This document shows, one piece after another, positions 25,842 through 34,485 of a stretch of 64,000 nucleotides of DNA (position 1 is its first letter; every line of letters begins with the position of its first letter). The stretch covers positions 1 to 64,000 of the forward strand of contig NZ_QGGH01000010.1 in the NCBI RefSeq assembly GCF_003148495.1. Direction: 5' to 3'. This DNA is from Mesorhizobium loti. Its GTDB lineage: Bacteria > Pseudomonadota > Alphaproteobacteria > Rhizobiales > Rhizobiaceae. The notes beneath the pieces are model-generated. The model saw only the letters and a program-made list of their open reading frames with translations. It made no database searches and was not told the DNA's origin. The translations under genes and the position numbers were made by a program.

Positions 25842-26516
25842 TCATTTCGACCAAAGACTTCCTTTGGAGTGACGGCGTGCGGTTTGAAGATGTGAGCGAC
25901 CTTTCCTGAACTTTCGAAATCGGATGGCGAGCACAATTATGCCTTCGAACGTGACGATGGCGAAGGCGGCCCAGAAGCCAACTCGCGCCAGATCGTGGCC
26001 GCTGCTGCGCAAGGCATAGCCAAGACACAGAAACGGCGTATTCCACAGCAGGCAGCCAAGCGAGGTCGCTGCCAGGAAAGTTCTGGTTTCAAGCTTCAAC
26101 GCGCCTGCCGGCAAGGCAAGATAAATTCGAACCGCCGGAACGACCTGCCCCGCCAGCGTCACCCAGAAATGATTGCGGCGGTAGGCGTCGGTCAGCCTGT
26201 CATAGAATGACAGTTTCAGGAATACGCATTTGCCATAACGCGCCACAGCCGCGCGCGCCCGTTGCGGCCCAAGCGACAAGCCTATCGCATACCAGCACAG
26301 CCCTCCAATCACCGACCCTGATGTCGTGACTACAATGGTCAGCAGGAGTGCCCCGCCATCCGGAACGGTCAATCCCAACAGCATCAGCAAGATATAGGAA
26401 GGAAAGAGAGGGACGAACTTTTCGGCAATCGCGAGACATCCGATACCAGCAAGCCCGAAGCTCATCAGCACGGTGACAGCGTGCGGCACGTGCATGGTGA
26501 GCTCAGGCGCAGTCAT
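25842..26516 (-). CDS. DedA-family membrane protein
   Basis: The 224-residue protein has about five hydrophobic segments and family-typical pieces: EKFVPLFPSYILLMLLGL near the start, SVIGGLCWYAIGLSLG, and GQVVPAVRIYLALPAGALKL, which holds the conserved Arg and Gly/Pro cluster. DedA proteins act as lipid scramblases or flippases and affect membrane potential. The gene overlaps the PmtA-like methyltransferase gene by 14 nt, so the two are co-expressed and possibly linked through phospholipid handling. An in-frame ATG 21 nt downstream is an alternative start that would remove the overlap. Confidence 0.8.
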   Translation of the reverse strand: MTAPELTMHVPHAVTVLMSFGLAGIGCLAIAEKFVPLFPSYILLMLLGLTVPDGGALLLTIVVTTSGSVIGGLCWYAIGLSLGPQRARAAVARYGKCVFLKLSFYDRLTDAYRRNHFWVTLAGQVVPAVRIYLALPAGALKLETRTFLAATSLGCLLWNTPFLCLGYALRSSGHDLARVGFWAAFAIVTFEGIIVLAIRFRKFRKGRSHLQTARRHSKGSLWSK

Positions 26517-27081
26517 CGGATCTGCAAATCCGGTAGACGGACGCCGGCGGTATGTTCCAGACGGTTCGGCCGATATGCGCTGAATTGAGGCTCAGGTGAT
26601 CGAGAACGGAATCGGGAACCGGACAGCGTGGGCCATAGGTGATCTGATAAAACGCGCCGTTGGGTCTCAGATATTTGAAGGCTCCGCTCAAGATGGCGGT
26701 GACCTGCTCGGGCTGCATGGCACGAAAGCCCAGCCCGCTGACAACCGCGCCAACCGAGGCGCGCTCAAACAGCCTGAAGTCGGCAAGCCGTGTGGCATCC
26801 ATCTTGAGAACGCGGGCCTGGGGGAAGCGCGACTTCAAGAGCTGAACAAAATCAGTGCTGAACTCGACCAGCGTAAGATCCTTCTCGCACACACCGCGCT
26901 TGAGCAGTGAATAGGTGAAAGCCCCGGTGCCGGGTCCTAGCTCCATGACGGGTCCGGTCGCAGAATCGATGTCCTGGGTCATCAGCGCCGCGACCCGGCC
27001 GCCCGATGGGGCCACAGCCGCGATGCTGCGTGGATTGCGAAGCCAGGCAAGAAAGAATGGCGGGATATCAGCGATCGACAT
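26503..27081 (-). CDS. PmtA-like class I SAM-dependent methyltransferase (phospholipid N-methyltransferase family)
   Basis: The 192-residue protein has the SAM-binding loop MELGPGTGAFTYSLLKRG and the acidic strand TLVEFS, and ends with ITYGPRCPVP...PPASVYRI, as in rhizobial PmtA, which methylates phosphatidylethanolamine toward phosphatidylcholine. An upstream ATG would add eight residues, but the ATG at 27081 has GGAGGG at a good distance. It heads the two-gene unit with DedA. Rhizobia often have several Pmt paralogues, so the exact lipid substrate is open. Confidence 0.75.
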   Translation of the reverse strand: MSIADIPPFFLAWLRNPRSIAAVAPSGGRVAALMTQDIDSATGPVMELGPGTGAFTYSLLKRGVCEKDLTLVEFSTDFVQLLKSRFPQARVLKMDATRLADFRLFERASVGAVVSGLGFRAMQPEQVTAILSGAFKYLRPNGAFYQITYGPRCPVPDSVLDHLSLNSAHIGRTVWNIPPASVYRICRSDDCA

Positions 27082-27363
27082 GCTGGCCCTCCAGGATCGA
27101 ACCATGAACAGAAGGGGTGACTCGTCGTTCAGCCGCGAGGCTGGCGAAATTGCAGGGCATTGATCTCGTCCTATTCAGTGAAGAGCCGAGAACTCACACG
27201 CCCGGATTGAGAAAACCTGTCACACAAATATTCTTCGAAGGATGGGGTGGGCGGCGTCGGGATAAGCCAAAAATCTCTCGCAAAAGCTTGCCTGCAAGGT
27301 TTTCGCAATGCAGCGGCGCCGGTGCCCGGCTAAACTATGCGCGTGAACGACGGAGCTGATTGG

Positions 27364-28038
27364 ATGCGCGTGCTGTTGGTGGAAGACGAGCAGGCCATGG
27401 TCGGGGTTCTGCGCAGTGGGCTGGTCCGCCACGACATGGTTGTCGACGATGTGGCAAGCCTGGCGGAGGCTGACGCCGCGCTCTGCGATGACATTTACGA
27501 CGTGGTGGTGCTGGACCGCAGATTGCCGGATGGCGACGGGCTTTCGCTGATCAAGTCGCTGCGCGCAAACGGCAACGTAGTGCCGGTGCTGGTGCTGACG
27601 GCAAAGGGTGACCTGATCGACCGGGTTGCCGGCCTGGACAGTGGTGCTGACGACTATCTTGGGAAACCGTTTGCCTTTGAGGAGCTGCTGGCTCGGCTGA
27701 GGGCCATCATGCGCCGCCCAGCCAATGTGCAGGCCGACATCGTGAGCATAGGTCGCATGTCATTCGACTTCACGCATCGCGAGGCGCATGTCGACGGGGT
27801 TCATCTGCGGATGCCGCGGCGGGAATTGCTCGTTGTTGAAGCCCTGATGCGGCGGATGGGACGCATGGTGCTGCGCGAGACGCTGATGGAAGCCGTTTTC
27901 GGCATCAATGACGATATCCAGTCGAATGCGCTCGATACGCATATTTCGCGGGCTCGCCGCAAGCTCACGGATGCCAACGCGGGCGTGGTGATCAGTGGCA
28001 TACGTGGCGTCGGCTATCTGCTGCGCGAGACGGCGTAA
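27364..28038 (+). CDS. Two-component response regulator, OmpR/PhoB family
   Basis: The 224-residue protein has a receiver domain with acidic pocket EDE, phospho-acceptor Asp51 (VVLDRRLPDGDG), Thr79 and Lys101 (LGKPF), then an OmpR-type winged helix ending in SRARRKLTDANAGVVISGIRGVGYLL. The ATG at 27364 is chosen because MRVLLVEDE is the usual start and GGAG precedes it; an upstream in-frame ATG adds nine unconserved residues. It shares one base with the histidine kinase start (TAATG). Confidence 0.9.
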   Translation: MRVLLVEDEQAMVGVLRSGLVRHDMVVDDVASLAEADAALCDDIYDVVVLDRRLPDGDGLSLIKSLRANGNVVPVLVLTAKGDLIDRVAGLDSGADDYLGKPFAFEELLARLRAIMRRPANVQADIVSIGRMSFDFTHREAHVDGVHLRMPRRELLVVEALMRRMGRMVLRETLMEAVFGINDDIQSNALDTHISRARRKLTDANAGVVISGIRGVGYLLRETA

Positions 28039-29387
28039 TGCGGTCGAAGCCTCGTTCCCTGAAATGGCTGCTGGTCAGCAGAATTGTGGCGCTGCAGGCT
28101 GCAATGATTGCAGCACTTGTGGCGCTGACCGTCGGGGCCCTCTGGAGCACCGGCTATCTCGTCGACGATTACGAAGGAGGCAGTCTCGACGTGCTCGCGG
28201 ATGCGATTGTGCGAGACGCAAGCGGCGGGTTGGCTCTTCAGCCGACCTCCGCACTTGTTCGTCTTCGGTCGGAAGCGCCGGGGTTATGGTTCGTGATCCG
28301 AGATGCTGAGGCGCATCGCTTGTCGGAGGGCAACATTCCGCCGACCTATGCGCCCGTCATCGGCATACTCGACAAGTTGAATGACGCCCGGCTAGGGCAG
28401 CTCGGAATGGGTGGAAAACCTGATGCAGTCATCAAGTGGGTCACTACTGCTGCTGGCAAAGTTCACATCTTGACGGGCACGCAAGGGCAGATGTCCATCC
28501 GTCGCCTTGCCTTGGGAGTATCTGGTGGATTTGTGTCTGTCATCTTGCCGGTGATCGCCCTCATGACGCTGGCAACCTTGGTCGCAACACCTTTTGTCGT
28601 ACGCCGGGCGCTGGCGGGGCTGGGCCGGGCAGTGGCGCAAGCGACCCGCATCGAATTTGACAAGCGCGGCGTGCAGCTACCGGTGAATGATGTGCCTGTC
28701 GAAATCGGCCCTCTCGTCAACGCGGTCAACGATGCGCTCCAGCGCCTCGATGCGGGATATGCGCGCCATCAGCATTTTCTCGCGCAGGCCGCGCACGAAC
28801 TGCGCACGCCCATTGCCATCTTGAATGCTCGAGTTGCGGCGTTGCCTCCCGGATCCGACAAGACGAGCCTGCTAGAGGACGCGGCACGCCTGACAACCCT
28901 CGCCGGCCAGCTTCTCGATCTTCAGCGGCTTGATCAGAAGTCGAACCACTTCCTGCCGGTCAATCTTGTCGGAATGGCCAAACAGGTGGTCTTTGACCTC
29001 GGCCCGCTGGCGCTTGCGGCAGGCTACGACATGTCATTCGAAGCTGAACGCGGCGAAATCCTCGTCATGGGCGACCAGACCTCGCTCGAAAGGGCGCTGA
29101 CCAATCTGGTGCAAAACGCCATCGACCATGGTGGCCGCCACGGAACCATCACGGTTCGTGTCGACGCAGCCGGCTTCGTCGAAGTTTGCGATGAAGGTAG
29201 AGGCATTCCGGCCAATGAGCGGAGGCAGATCTTCGAACCGTTCAACCGCTTGACACCTGACGGTCGCGGCGCCGGACTAGGGCTAAACTTGGTGCAGGAG
29301 ATCATGCGCCTGCACGGTGGCCAGGTTGCTGTCGTCGAAGCTGACAAAGGCGCGTGTCTGCGAATGTCCTTTGCGATGCCGAGCTGA
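28038..29387 (+). CDS. Two-component sensor histidine kinase
   Basis: The 449-residue kinase has two membrane helices (about 9-40 and 158-186) flanking a 120-residue periplasmic sensor domain, a HAMP-like linker, the dimerisation motif AAHELRTPIA with His253, the N-box NLVQNAIDHGG, and G-boxes EVCDEGRGIPA and GAGLGLNLVQEI. It is coupled to the upstream response regulator. The RND pump genes are convergent with it across a 325-bp gap, so pump control is possible but not shown. The periplasmic domain resembles QseC/PmrB-type sensors in size. Confidence 0.9.
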   Translation: MRSKPRSLKWLLVSRIVALQAAMIAALVALTVGALWSTGYLVDDYEGGSLDVLADAIVRDASGGLALQPTSALVRLRSEAPGLWFVIRDAEAHRLSEGNIPPTYAPVIGILDKLNDARLGQLGMGGKPDAVIKWVTTAAGKVHILTGTQGQMSIRRLALGVSGGFVSVILPVIALMTLATLVATPFVVRRALAGLGRAVAQATRIEFDKRGVQLPVNDVPVEIGPLVNAVNDALQRLDAGYARHQHFLAQAAHELRTPIAILNARVAALPPGSDKTSLLEDAARLTTLAGQLLDLQRLDQKSNHFLPVNLVGMAKQVVFDLGPLALAAGYDMSFEAERGEILVMGDQTSLERALTNLVQNAIDHGGRHGTITVRVDAAGFVEVCDEGRGIPANERRQIFEPFNRLTPDGRGAGLGLNLVQEIMRLHGGQVAVVEADKGACLRMSFAMPS

Positions 29388-29573
29388 CGGTCGATGACCG
29401 GTGACCCAGGGGACAAGCGTGACTCGTGGGACTTCTCGACGAAGGCGAACTTGCTGCCCGATAGTTGTACGGTCGCTGTGAAAGTGCCCGCAACGGTCTC
29501 GCCATCGGCGGCGGCTCGGAACGGCGTAGTCTTCTTCGCCGCCAGCGTCGCCCCGTGATGGCGACCTCACGCT
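29388..29573 (-). pseudogene. Relaxase-like (DUF3363-type) C-terminal remnant, frameshifted
   Basis: On the minus strand the translation gives ETVAGTFTATVQLSGSKFAF and VEKSHE, then TLVPW in a second frame, then SPVIDRQLG back in the first. Together these resemble the SGRFA...LVPWRPV...LG pattern near the C-terminus of VirD2-like relaxases with a DUF3363 region. No start or complete domain remains. It is read as a decayed mobilisation gene left between the kinase and the RND gene. Confidence 0.4.
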
Positions 29574-29611
29574 CCTGATGCGTGGCGATCGGATTGGACC
29601 GTGTGTCGACG

Positions 29612-29690
29612 GCACTCCGTTGGCGCCATCAAGGGCTTCAAGCGTATCGCAATCCGATTTGACCGAAGCCGTGCCTCCGACAGGACGCAC
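29612..29690 (+). pseudogene. Possible IS5-type transposase tail remnant
   Basis: The translated piece GAIKGFKRIAIRFDRSRAS resembles the KxxRRIATRYDK region that ends the DDE domain of IS5-family transposases. It is very short and has no partner sequence nearby, so the call is tentative. It lies next to the relaxase-like remnant, which supports past mobile-element activity in this gap. Confidence 0.3.
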
Positions 29691-29711
29691 GGCGCTACGA
29701 CCGGACCCAAA

Positions 29712-32700
29712 TCAGGCCGCCTTCCCGCGTTCGGCGATCAGCGCGCCGGCGGCAAGATCTGCCTCCGTGAACGAGGTAAGCCGCTTCAGGCGACGGCCAA
29801 GCCAGACGTTCAGATCGTCCATGGTGGTGAACATGACCGGCACGACCATCAGGCTGAGCAGGGTCGAGGTGATCAGCCCGCCGATCACCGCAACGGCCAT
29901 CGGCGCGCGGAAGCTGGCATCGGCGCCGACGCCGATCGCCGCAGGCATCATGCCGGCCACCATGGCGATCGTGGTCATGATGATCGGGCGGGCACGCGCC
30001 ATGCCTGCCTTCATCAGTGCGGCGCGCCGGTCCATGCCCTCGGCCTGGCTTTCGATGGCATAGTCCACCAGCAGGATCGAGTTCTTGCAGACGATGCCCA
30101 TCAGCATCAGGATGCCGATTGTCGACGACAGGTCGAGGGCTGCGCCATAGAGCAGCAGCGCCAGGGCAGCGCCGCCGAGCGACAACGGCAAGGCGATCAG
30201 GATGGTAAGCGGCTGCAGGAAGTTCCTGAACAAAAGCACCAGCACCGCCATGACCATCAGAATTCCGGCCACCAGCGCCAGTGCGAAGCCGCGGAACATC
30301 TGCGTCATCTCTTCCGTAGCCCCATATTCGATGTGGCTGACGCTGGCGGGAAGGTTCTTCAGCGCCGGCAGTGCGGCGACCGCTTTCATCGCATCGCCAA
30401 ACACGACCCCGTTCAGATTGGCCTCGACCGCGACCAGGCGCTTGCGGTCGAGGCGTTGCACCTCGCCTTCCTCGGCGCCGAACGAAATGTTGGCGACCGA
30501 AGTCAGCGGCACGACCTTGCCGTCGGCCGTGCCGACACGCAGTTTGCGCAAGGTTTCGAGGTCGCCACGCGCCGATTTGTCGAGCAGCACGCGGATCGGC
30601 ACCAGCCGGTCGTCAAGGTTGAACTGGGCCGAATTGGAGTCGGTTTCGCCGAGCGTGGCGATGCGCGCCACGGTGCCCAGCGACATCACCGACACACCAA
30701 GGCGGGCTGCCTCGTCCAGGCGCGGCTTGACCAGCAGTTCGGGAGCCAGCGGTGCCTGGTTGGACAACACATTGGCCAGTTCCGGCATCGCCCGCATTTC
30801 AGTCTCGAGCTGGTGCGCAGCCCTGTTCAGTTCTTCAGGATTGTTGCCGGCCAGATAGATCGAGACTTCCTTGCCGCCAGAATCCGAAACGAAGGTGAAC
30901 CGTATATCGGGTGTCTTGGCCAGGATCGGAAGCGCGGCAAGCTCGAAAGACTTGCGGTCGAGCTGCCTCTCGCTGCGCGGCTTGAGCTTGATGAGCAAGG
31001 TCACCTTGTTGACGTCGTCGGTGGTCACCAGAACGTTTGCGACGTCCGACCGCGCCCTGAGGTCGCGCACGATGGTGTCGGAAACCCGCGCGGTCTCCTC
31101 CAGCCGCGTGCCCGGCGGCAACGTCACCTGGACCTGCGAGACGTTGCTGTCGCCGGTCGGCACGAAGCCGGTCGGCAACTGGGTCAGAAGGAAGACCGAG
31201 CCAGCAAAGAACACGGCGACCAGGCCAAATGTCGTCTTGCGATGGTCGAGCGTCCAGCCCAGCACGGAAAGATACCACAGCGACAGCCACGATGGCCCAG
31301 CCCTTTGGTTTCCAGCAGCCTTCGGCTGCAACAGATAGGCCGCCATCAGCGGCGTGAGCAATCTAGCCACCACCAGCGAAATCAGCGCGGCGACAGCGAC
31401 CGTCACGCCAAACTGCCTGAAATATTGGCCTACAGCACCACCGATGAAGCTGACCGGCGCAAACACCGCGACAATGGTCAAGGTTGTGGCAACGACTGCC
31501 AGGCCAATCGCATCCGCCGCCTCGATCGAGGCCAGATACGGCCTTTTGCCCATGTCGATATGGCGTTCGATGTTTTCGATCTCGACGATGGCGTCGTCGA
31601 CCAGAATGCCGACCACCAGCGTCAGCGCCAGGAGGCTGACGCCGTTCAGCGTGAAGCCGAGAAGATCCATGATCGCGAAGGTCGGAAGGATCGACAGCGG
31701 CATCGCCACTGCGGCAATCAGCGTGGCACGCCAATTGCGCAAAAACAGGAACACCACAACCACGGTCAGGACCGCGCCCTCGACAAGTGCGGTGATCGCG
31801 GCGTTGTAGCTCTCCAGTGTGTATTCGACATTGGAGATGACCTCGTTGAACGCAACGTCGGGGGTGCGTGCCGCAATTTCGGCCAGCCGCTTGGTCACGC
31901 GGGCGGCGACGGCTGTGTCGCTGTGGCCCTTGGCGCGGGAGACGGAAAACCCGACGACGGCTTCGCCATTGAAACGCGCAAAGCCGCGCGGCTCGGCCGG
32001 CCCATCCTTGATCGTGGCGATGTTGCGGAGTTGCACCCAGCGGTTTCCCGGCAAGGAAACCGAAAGGCCAGACAGCTCGTTGAGCGATCCTACGCTGCCC
32101 AAAGTGCGGATCGACTGCTCCCTTTGGCCGATCTCGCCGCGGCCGCTTGGAACATTGACGTTGATCTGGCGTAGCGCAGAATTGACCTGGTCCGCCGTCA
32201 CACCCAGCGCCAGCAACCGGTCGGGGTCGAGCGAGACGGTTATCTCTCGATTGACGCCGCCGAGACGCTCGACCTTCTGGACGCCGGGAAGGGCGAGAAG
32301 CTCGCGGTTGATCGTGTCTTCTACGAACCACGACGCGTCGAGCACCGACATGTTGGGTGCTTGCACCGTGTAATAGAGGATCGCCCCACCCTCGACATCG
32401 ACACGCGAGACGATCGGCTCCTGGATCGATTGCGGCAGATCAGACCTGACCTGGCCGACGGCCTCGCGGACGTCGCTGGTCGCCCGGTCGGGATCTATGC
32501 CGATCTTGAACTCGATAGTGGTCGTCGACACGCCATCTTTGATTGTCGAGGAGATGTGGTTGACCCCGGCGAGACCGGAGGCGGCCCCTTCGATGCGGCG
32601 CGTGACCTGGCTTTCCATCTCGGCCGGTGCCGCACTTGCTTGCGACACGGTGACGGTGACGATCGGAAACGACAGGCTCGGATTGGCATTGACCGGCAGG

Positions 32701-32798
32701 CGCAGAAACGCCGCCAATCCGGCCAGCGTGACGACGACAAACAGCACGATGGTGGGCACCGGTTTGCGGATCGCCCAAGCGGAGATGTTGCTGATCAT
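29712..32798 (-). CDS. RND-family efflux transporter permease subunit
   Basis: The 1028-residue protein is a full-length AcrB/MexB-like inner-membrane pump: N-terminal ISAWAIRKPVPTIVLFVVVTLAGLAA, the proton-relay aspartate pair in GILVDDAIVEIENIERH, RND family motifs, two large periplasmic loops and a C-terminal transmembrane bundle. The ATG at 32798 overlaps the adaptor stop by 4 nt. The pump and adaptor form a tripartite exporter with an outer-membrane channel that is not encoded here. Substrates could be drugs, lipophilic compounds or plant metabolites. Confidence 0.92.
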   Translation of the reverse strand: MISNISAWAIRKPVPTIVLFVVVTLAGLAAFLRLPVNANPSLSFPIVTVTVSQASAAPAEMESQVTRRIEGAASGLAGVNHISSTIKDGVSTTTIEFKIGIDPDRATSDVREAVGQVRSDLPQSIQEPIVSRVDVEGGAILYYTVQAPNMSVLDASWFVEDTINRELLALPGVQKVERLGGVNREITVSLDPDRLLALGVTADQVNSALRQINVNVPSGRGEIGQREQSIRTLGSVGSLNELSGLSVSLPGNRWVQLRNIATIKDGPAEPRGFARFNGEAVVGFSVSRAKGHSDTAVAARVTKRLAEIAARTPDVAFNEVISNVEYTLESYNAAITALVEGAVLTVVVVFLFLRNWRATLIAAVAMPLSILPTFAIMDLLGFTLNGVSLLALTLVVGILVDDAIVEIENIERHIDMGKRPYLASIEAADAIGLAVVATTLTIVAVFAPVSFIGGAVGQYFRQFGVTVAVAALISLVVARLLTPLMAAYLLQPKAAGNQRAGPSWLSLWYLSVLGWTLDHRKTTFGLVAVFFAGSVFLLTQLPTGFVPTGDSNVSQVQVTLPPGTRLEETARVSDTIVRDLRARSDVANVLVTTDDVNKVTLLIKLKPRSERQLDRKSFELAALPILAKTPDIRFTFVSDSGGKEVSIYLAGNNPEELNRAAHQLETEMRAMPELANVLSNQAPLAPELLVKPRLDEAARLGVSVMSLGTVARIATLGETDSNSAQFNLDDRLVPIRVLLDKSARGDLETLRKLRVGTADGKVVPLTSVANISFGAEEGEVQRLDRKRLVAVEANLNGVVFGDAMKAVAALPALKNLPASVSHIEYGATEEMTQMFRGFALALVAGILMVMAVLVLLFRNFLQPLTILIALPLSLGGAALALLLYGAALDLSSTIGILMLMGIVCKNSILLVDYAIESQAEGMDRRAALMKAGMARARPIIMTTIAMVAGMMPAAIGVGADASFRAPMAVAVIGGLITSTLLSLMVVPVMFTTMDDLNVWLGRRLKRLTSFTEADLAAGALIAERGKAA

Positions 32799-33967
32799 GG
32801 GCGGATACTTCCGGTGATCGCACCGATGTCGACGGTCGCCACCGCATCGCCTTCGCGCAGCCACGCACCGGCCTTGGCGACGACGACGTCGCCTGCCTCT
32901 AGACCGGCAACGATTTCGAGCCGGCCATTGTCCCGCAGGCCGGTTTCGACCGCACGCAGCATCGCCCGACCATGCTCGACCACAAAGACCGAGGTCTTGT
33001 CGCTTTCGCTGTCATAAAGAAGTGCTGAATCGTCGATGACGATGGCCTCACGCTTCGCCACCACAATTTCGGCCCGGCCAAAGGCGCCAGGGAACAGCGC
33101 GGAATCGTACTCAAGCGCGATCCTGGCCCCGCCAAGACGGGTGTCGCGATCGATCTTTGGCGTTATCATCCGCACCTTGCCGCTGATCGCGCCGTCGCTG
33201 CCGGGAAGTCTCACTTCAGCCGGCTGGCCAACGGCCAATTGTGGCAGCTCGCTTTCAGGAATGTCGGCGGCCAGTTCGACCTCGCCATCGCGGATCAAGC
33301 GGACCAGCGGCTCCGATCCGGTGAGTGCACCGGCATTGGCATGGCGTTCTGAGACGACGCCGCCCACAGGCGCCACGACGACGGCGCGTTCGCGCAGCCG
33401 GCGGGATTCCGAGAGCTGGGCTTCGGCCTGACTGAGTTCGGCCTGTGCCACGGCGACGCCCTGGTGGGCGACCGCTGCTGCCGACGTGCGTTCGTCATAG
33501 ACCTGCCCGGAAACCGTCCCGGATGCCTTGAGCCGGCTGGCGCGCTCCAGTGCGGCTTGCGCCTGCGCGGCCGTTGCCTGCTGCTGGGCGACAGCAGCAC
33601 TTGCGCGTGCGACGCGGCCTTCGGCCTCGCGCAGTTGATTGTCGAGCATGGCCGTGTCGAGCCGCACCAGAACCTGCCCGGCTTTGACACGATCGCCGAC
33701 CTCGACGTCGACGCCTGATATGCGCTGGTCCTGCTGCGGAGCACCGACTGCAACCTCCTCGCGGGCAGCGAGAACGCCACTGAACGACAGCGTCCATTCG
33801 CTCATGCCGCTTGCAACGACAAAGGTCGATACCATGCGCTTGGCCGCCTCCGTCTGTACGGTGGCAGCGGCGGTGCCGCCGGCGCTGTGAGTGGTGGAGG
33901 CGCTGACCAAAAAAGTGATGGCAAGGGCGGCTGCGCTGCCGCATTTGTAGCAAAAGGGGCGTGTCAT
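32795..33967 (-). CDS. RND efflux periplasmic adaptor subunit (membrane fusion protein)
   Basis: The 390-residue protein begins with a hydrophobic export signal and a Ser/Ala-rich stretch. It then shows the lipoyl half-motif GDRVKAGQVLVRLDTAMLDNQLREAEGR, a coiled-coil hairpin of Ala, Gln and Arg (residues about 125-190), the second lipoyl half (VVAPVGGVVSERHANAG), and a beta-barrel domain. It connects the RND pump encoded next (ATGA overlap) to an outer-membrane factor located elsewhere. The start lacks a strong ribosome site and may lie downstream. Confidence 0.88.
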   Translation of the reverse strand: MTRPFCYKCGSAAALAITFLVSASTTHSAGGTAAATVQTEAAKRMVSTFVVASGMSEWTLSFSGVLAAREEVAVGAPQQDQRISGVDVEVGDRVKAGQVLVRLDTAMLDNQLREAEGRVARASAAVAQQQATAAQAQAALERASRLKASGTVSGQVYDERTSAAAVAHQGVAVAQAELSQAEAQLSESRRLRERAVVVAPVGGVVSERHANAGALTGSEPLVRLIRDGEVELAADIPESELPQLAVGQPAEVRLPGSDGAISGKVRMITPKIDRDTRLGGARIALEYDSALFPGAFGRAEIVVAKREAIVIDDSALLYDSESDKTSVFVVEHGRAMLRAVETGLRDNGRLEIVAGLEAGDVVVAKAGAWLREGDAVATVDIGAITGSIRP

Positions 33968-34181
33968 GCTTGCCCAAATGACAGGGGACTATTGCAGCAG
34001 CCTGTCGCAACGCGGGGCGGCTTACGTGTTTTTAGGTCCGCGGTCGCTTTCCTCTCCAAATTGATGAGCGGCTTGGGCGTTCGGATCCTGCCTCAGTTCA
34101 ACGACCGCAGCGGCAGCAGCGCTGGAGGCGCGCCACCCCGCGCACCCTGCCGCGTGCAAGAGGATATTGCCAAGGCGGCGT

Positions 34182-34466
34182 TCACAACGAAATGAAACCG
34201 GCATAGGGCTTTAGCGGAATGATTTCGAAGTCGAGCATCGCCGCCTTTGCCAGGGGCAACGTCGCCAGCTTCTTGCGAACCTCGCTCTCGTCCCTCGCCT
34301 CGACGATCTGACAGGCACCGGGCCTGTCGCCACGATGCCAGATCTGGCGTGTGAAGCCGATCTTGTAGAGATGACGCGCCTGTGCAGCCTCGTCTGGGAC
34401 CAATAGATCGAAATCAGCATCGCTGAACTGTTCCGTGCGACGGCGAGACAAAACAAGAAATTGCAC
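34182..34466 (-). CDS. Small muconolactone-isomerase/YciI-like protein
   Basis: The 94-residue protein (MQFLVLSRRR..., ending FEIIPLKPYAGFISL) resembles the ferredoxin-like-fold muconolactone delta-isomerase family, which shares the pattern of an N-terminal strand, a central HLYKIGF...W block and an IVEARDESEVRKKLATLPL helix. It is the last gene of the long LacI-regulated operon. Isomerisation of a ring-opened or lactone intermediate is possible, but many relatives have no known activity. Confidence 0.65.
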   Translation of the reverse strand: MQFLVLSRRRTEQFSDADFDLLVPDEAAQARHLYKIGFTRQIWHRGDRPGACQIVEARDESEVRKKLATLPLAKAAMLDFEIIPLKPYAGFISL

Positions 34467-34485
34467 CGGCCTGGTCTCCGAAAAC

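Noticed and set aside
25290..25895. A 201-codon plus frame after the XRE regulator
   Set aside because: Ser/Arg/Pro-rich, no domain likeness, and its end overlaps the DedA gene on the other strand.
29601..32174. An 857-codon open frame on the plus strand
   Set aside because: It is antisense to the RND pump gene, whose translation is unmistakable; the plus frame is His/Arg/Gln-rich and unlike any protein family.
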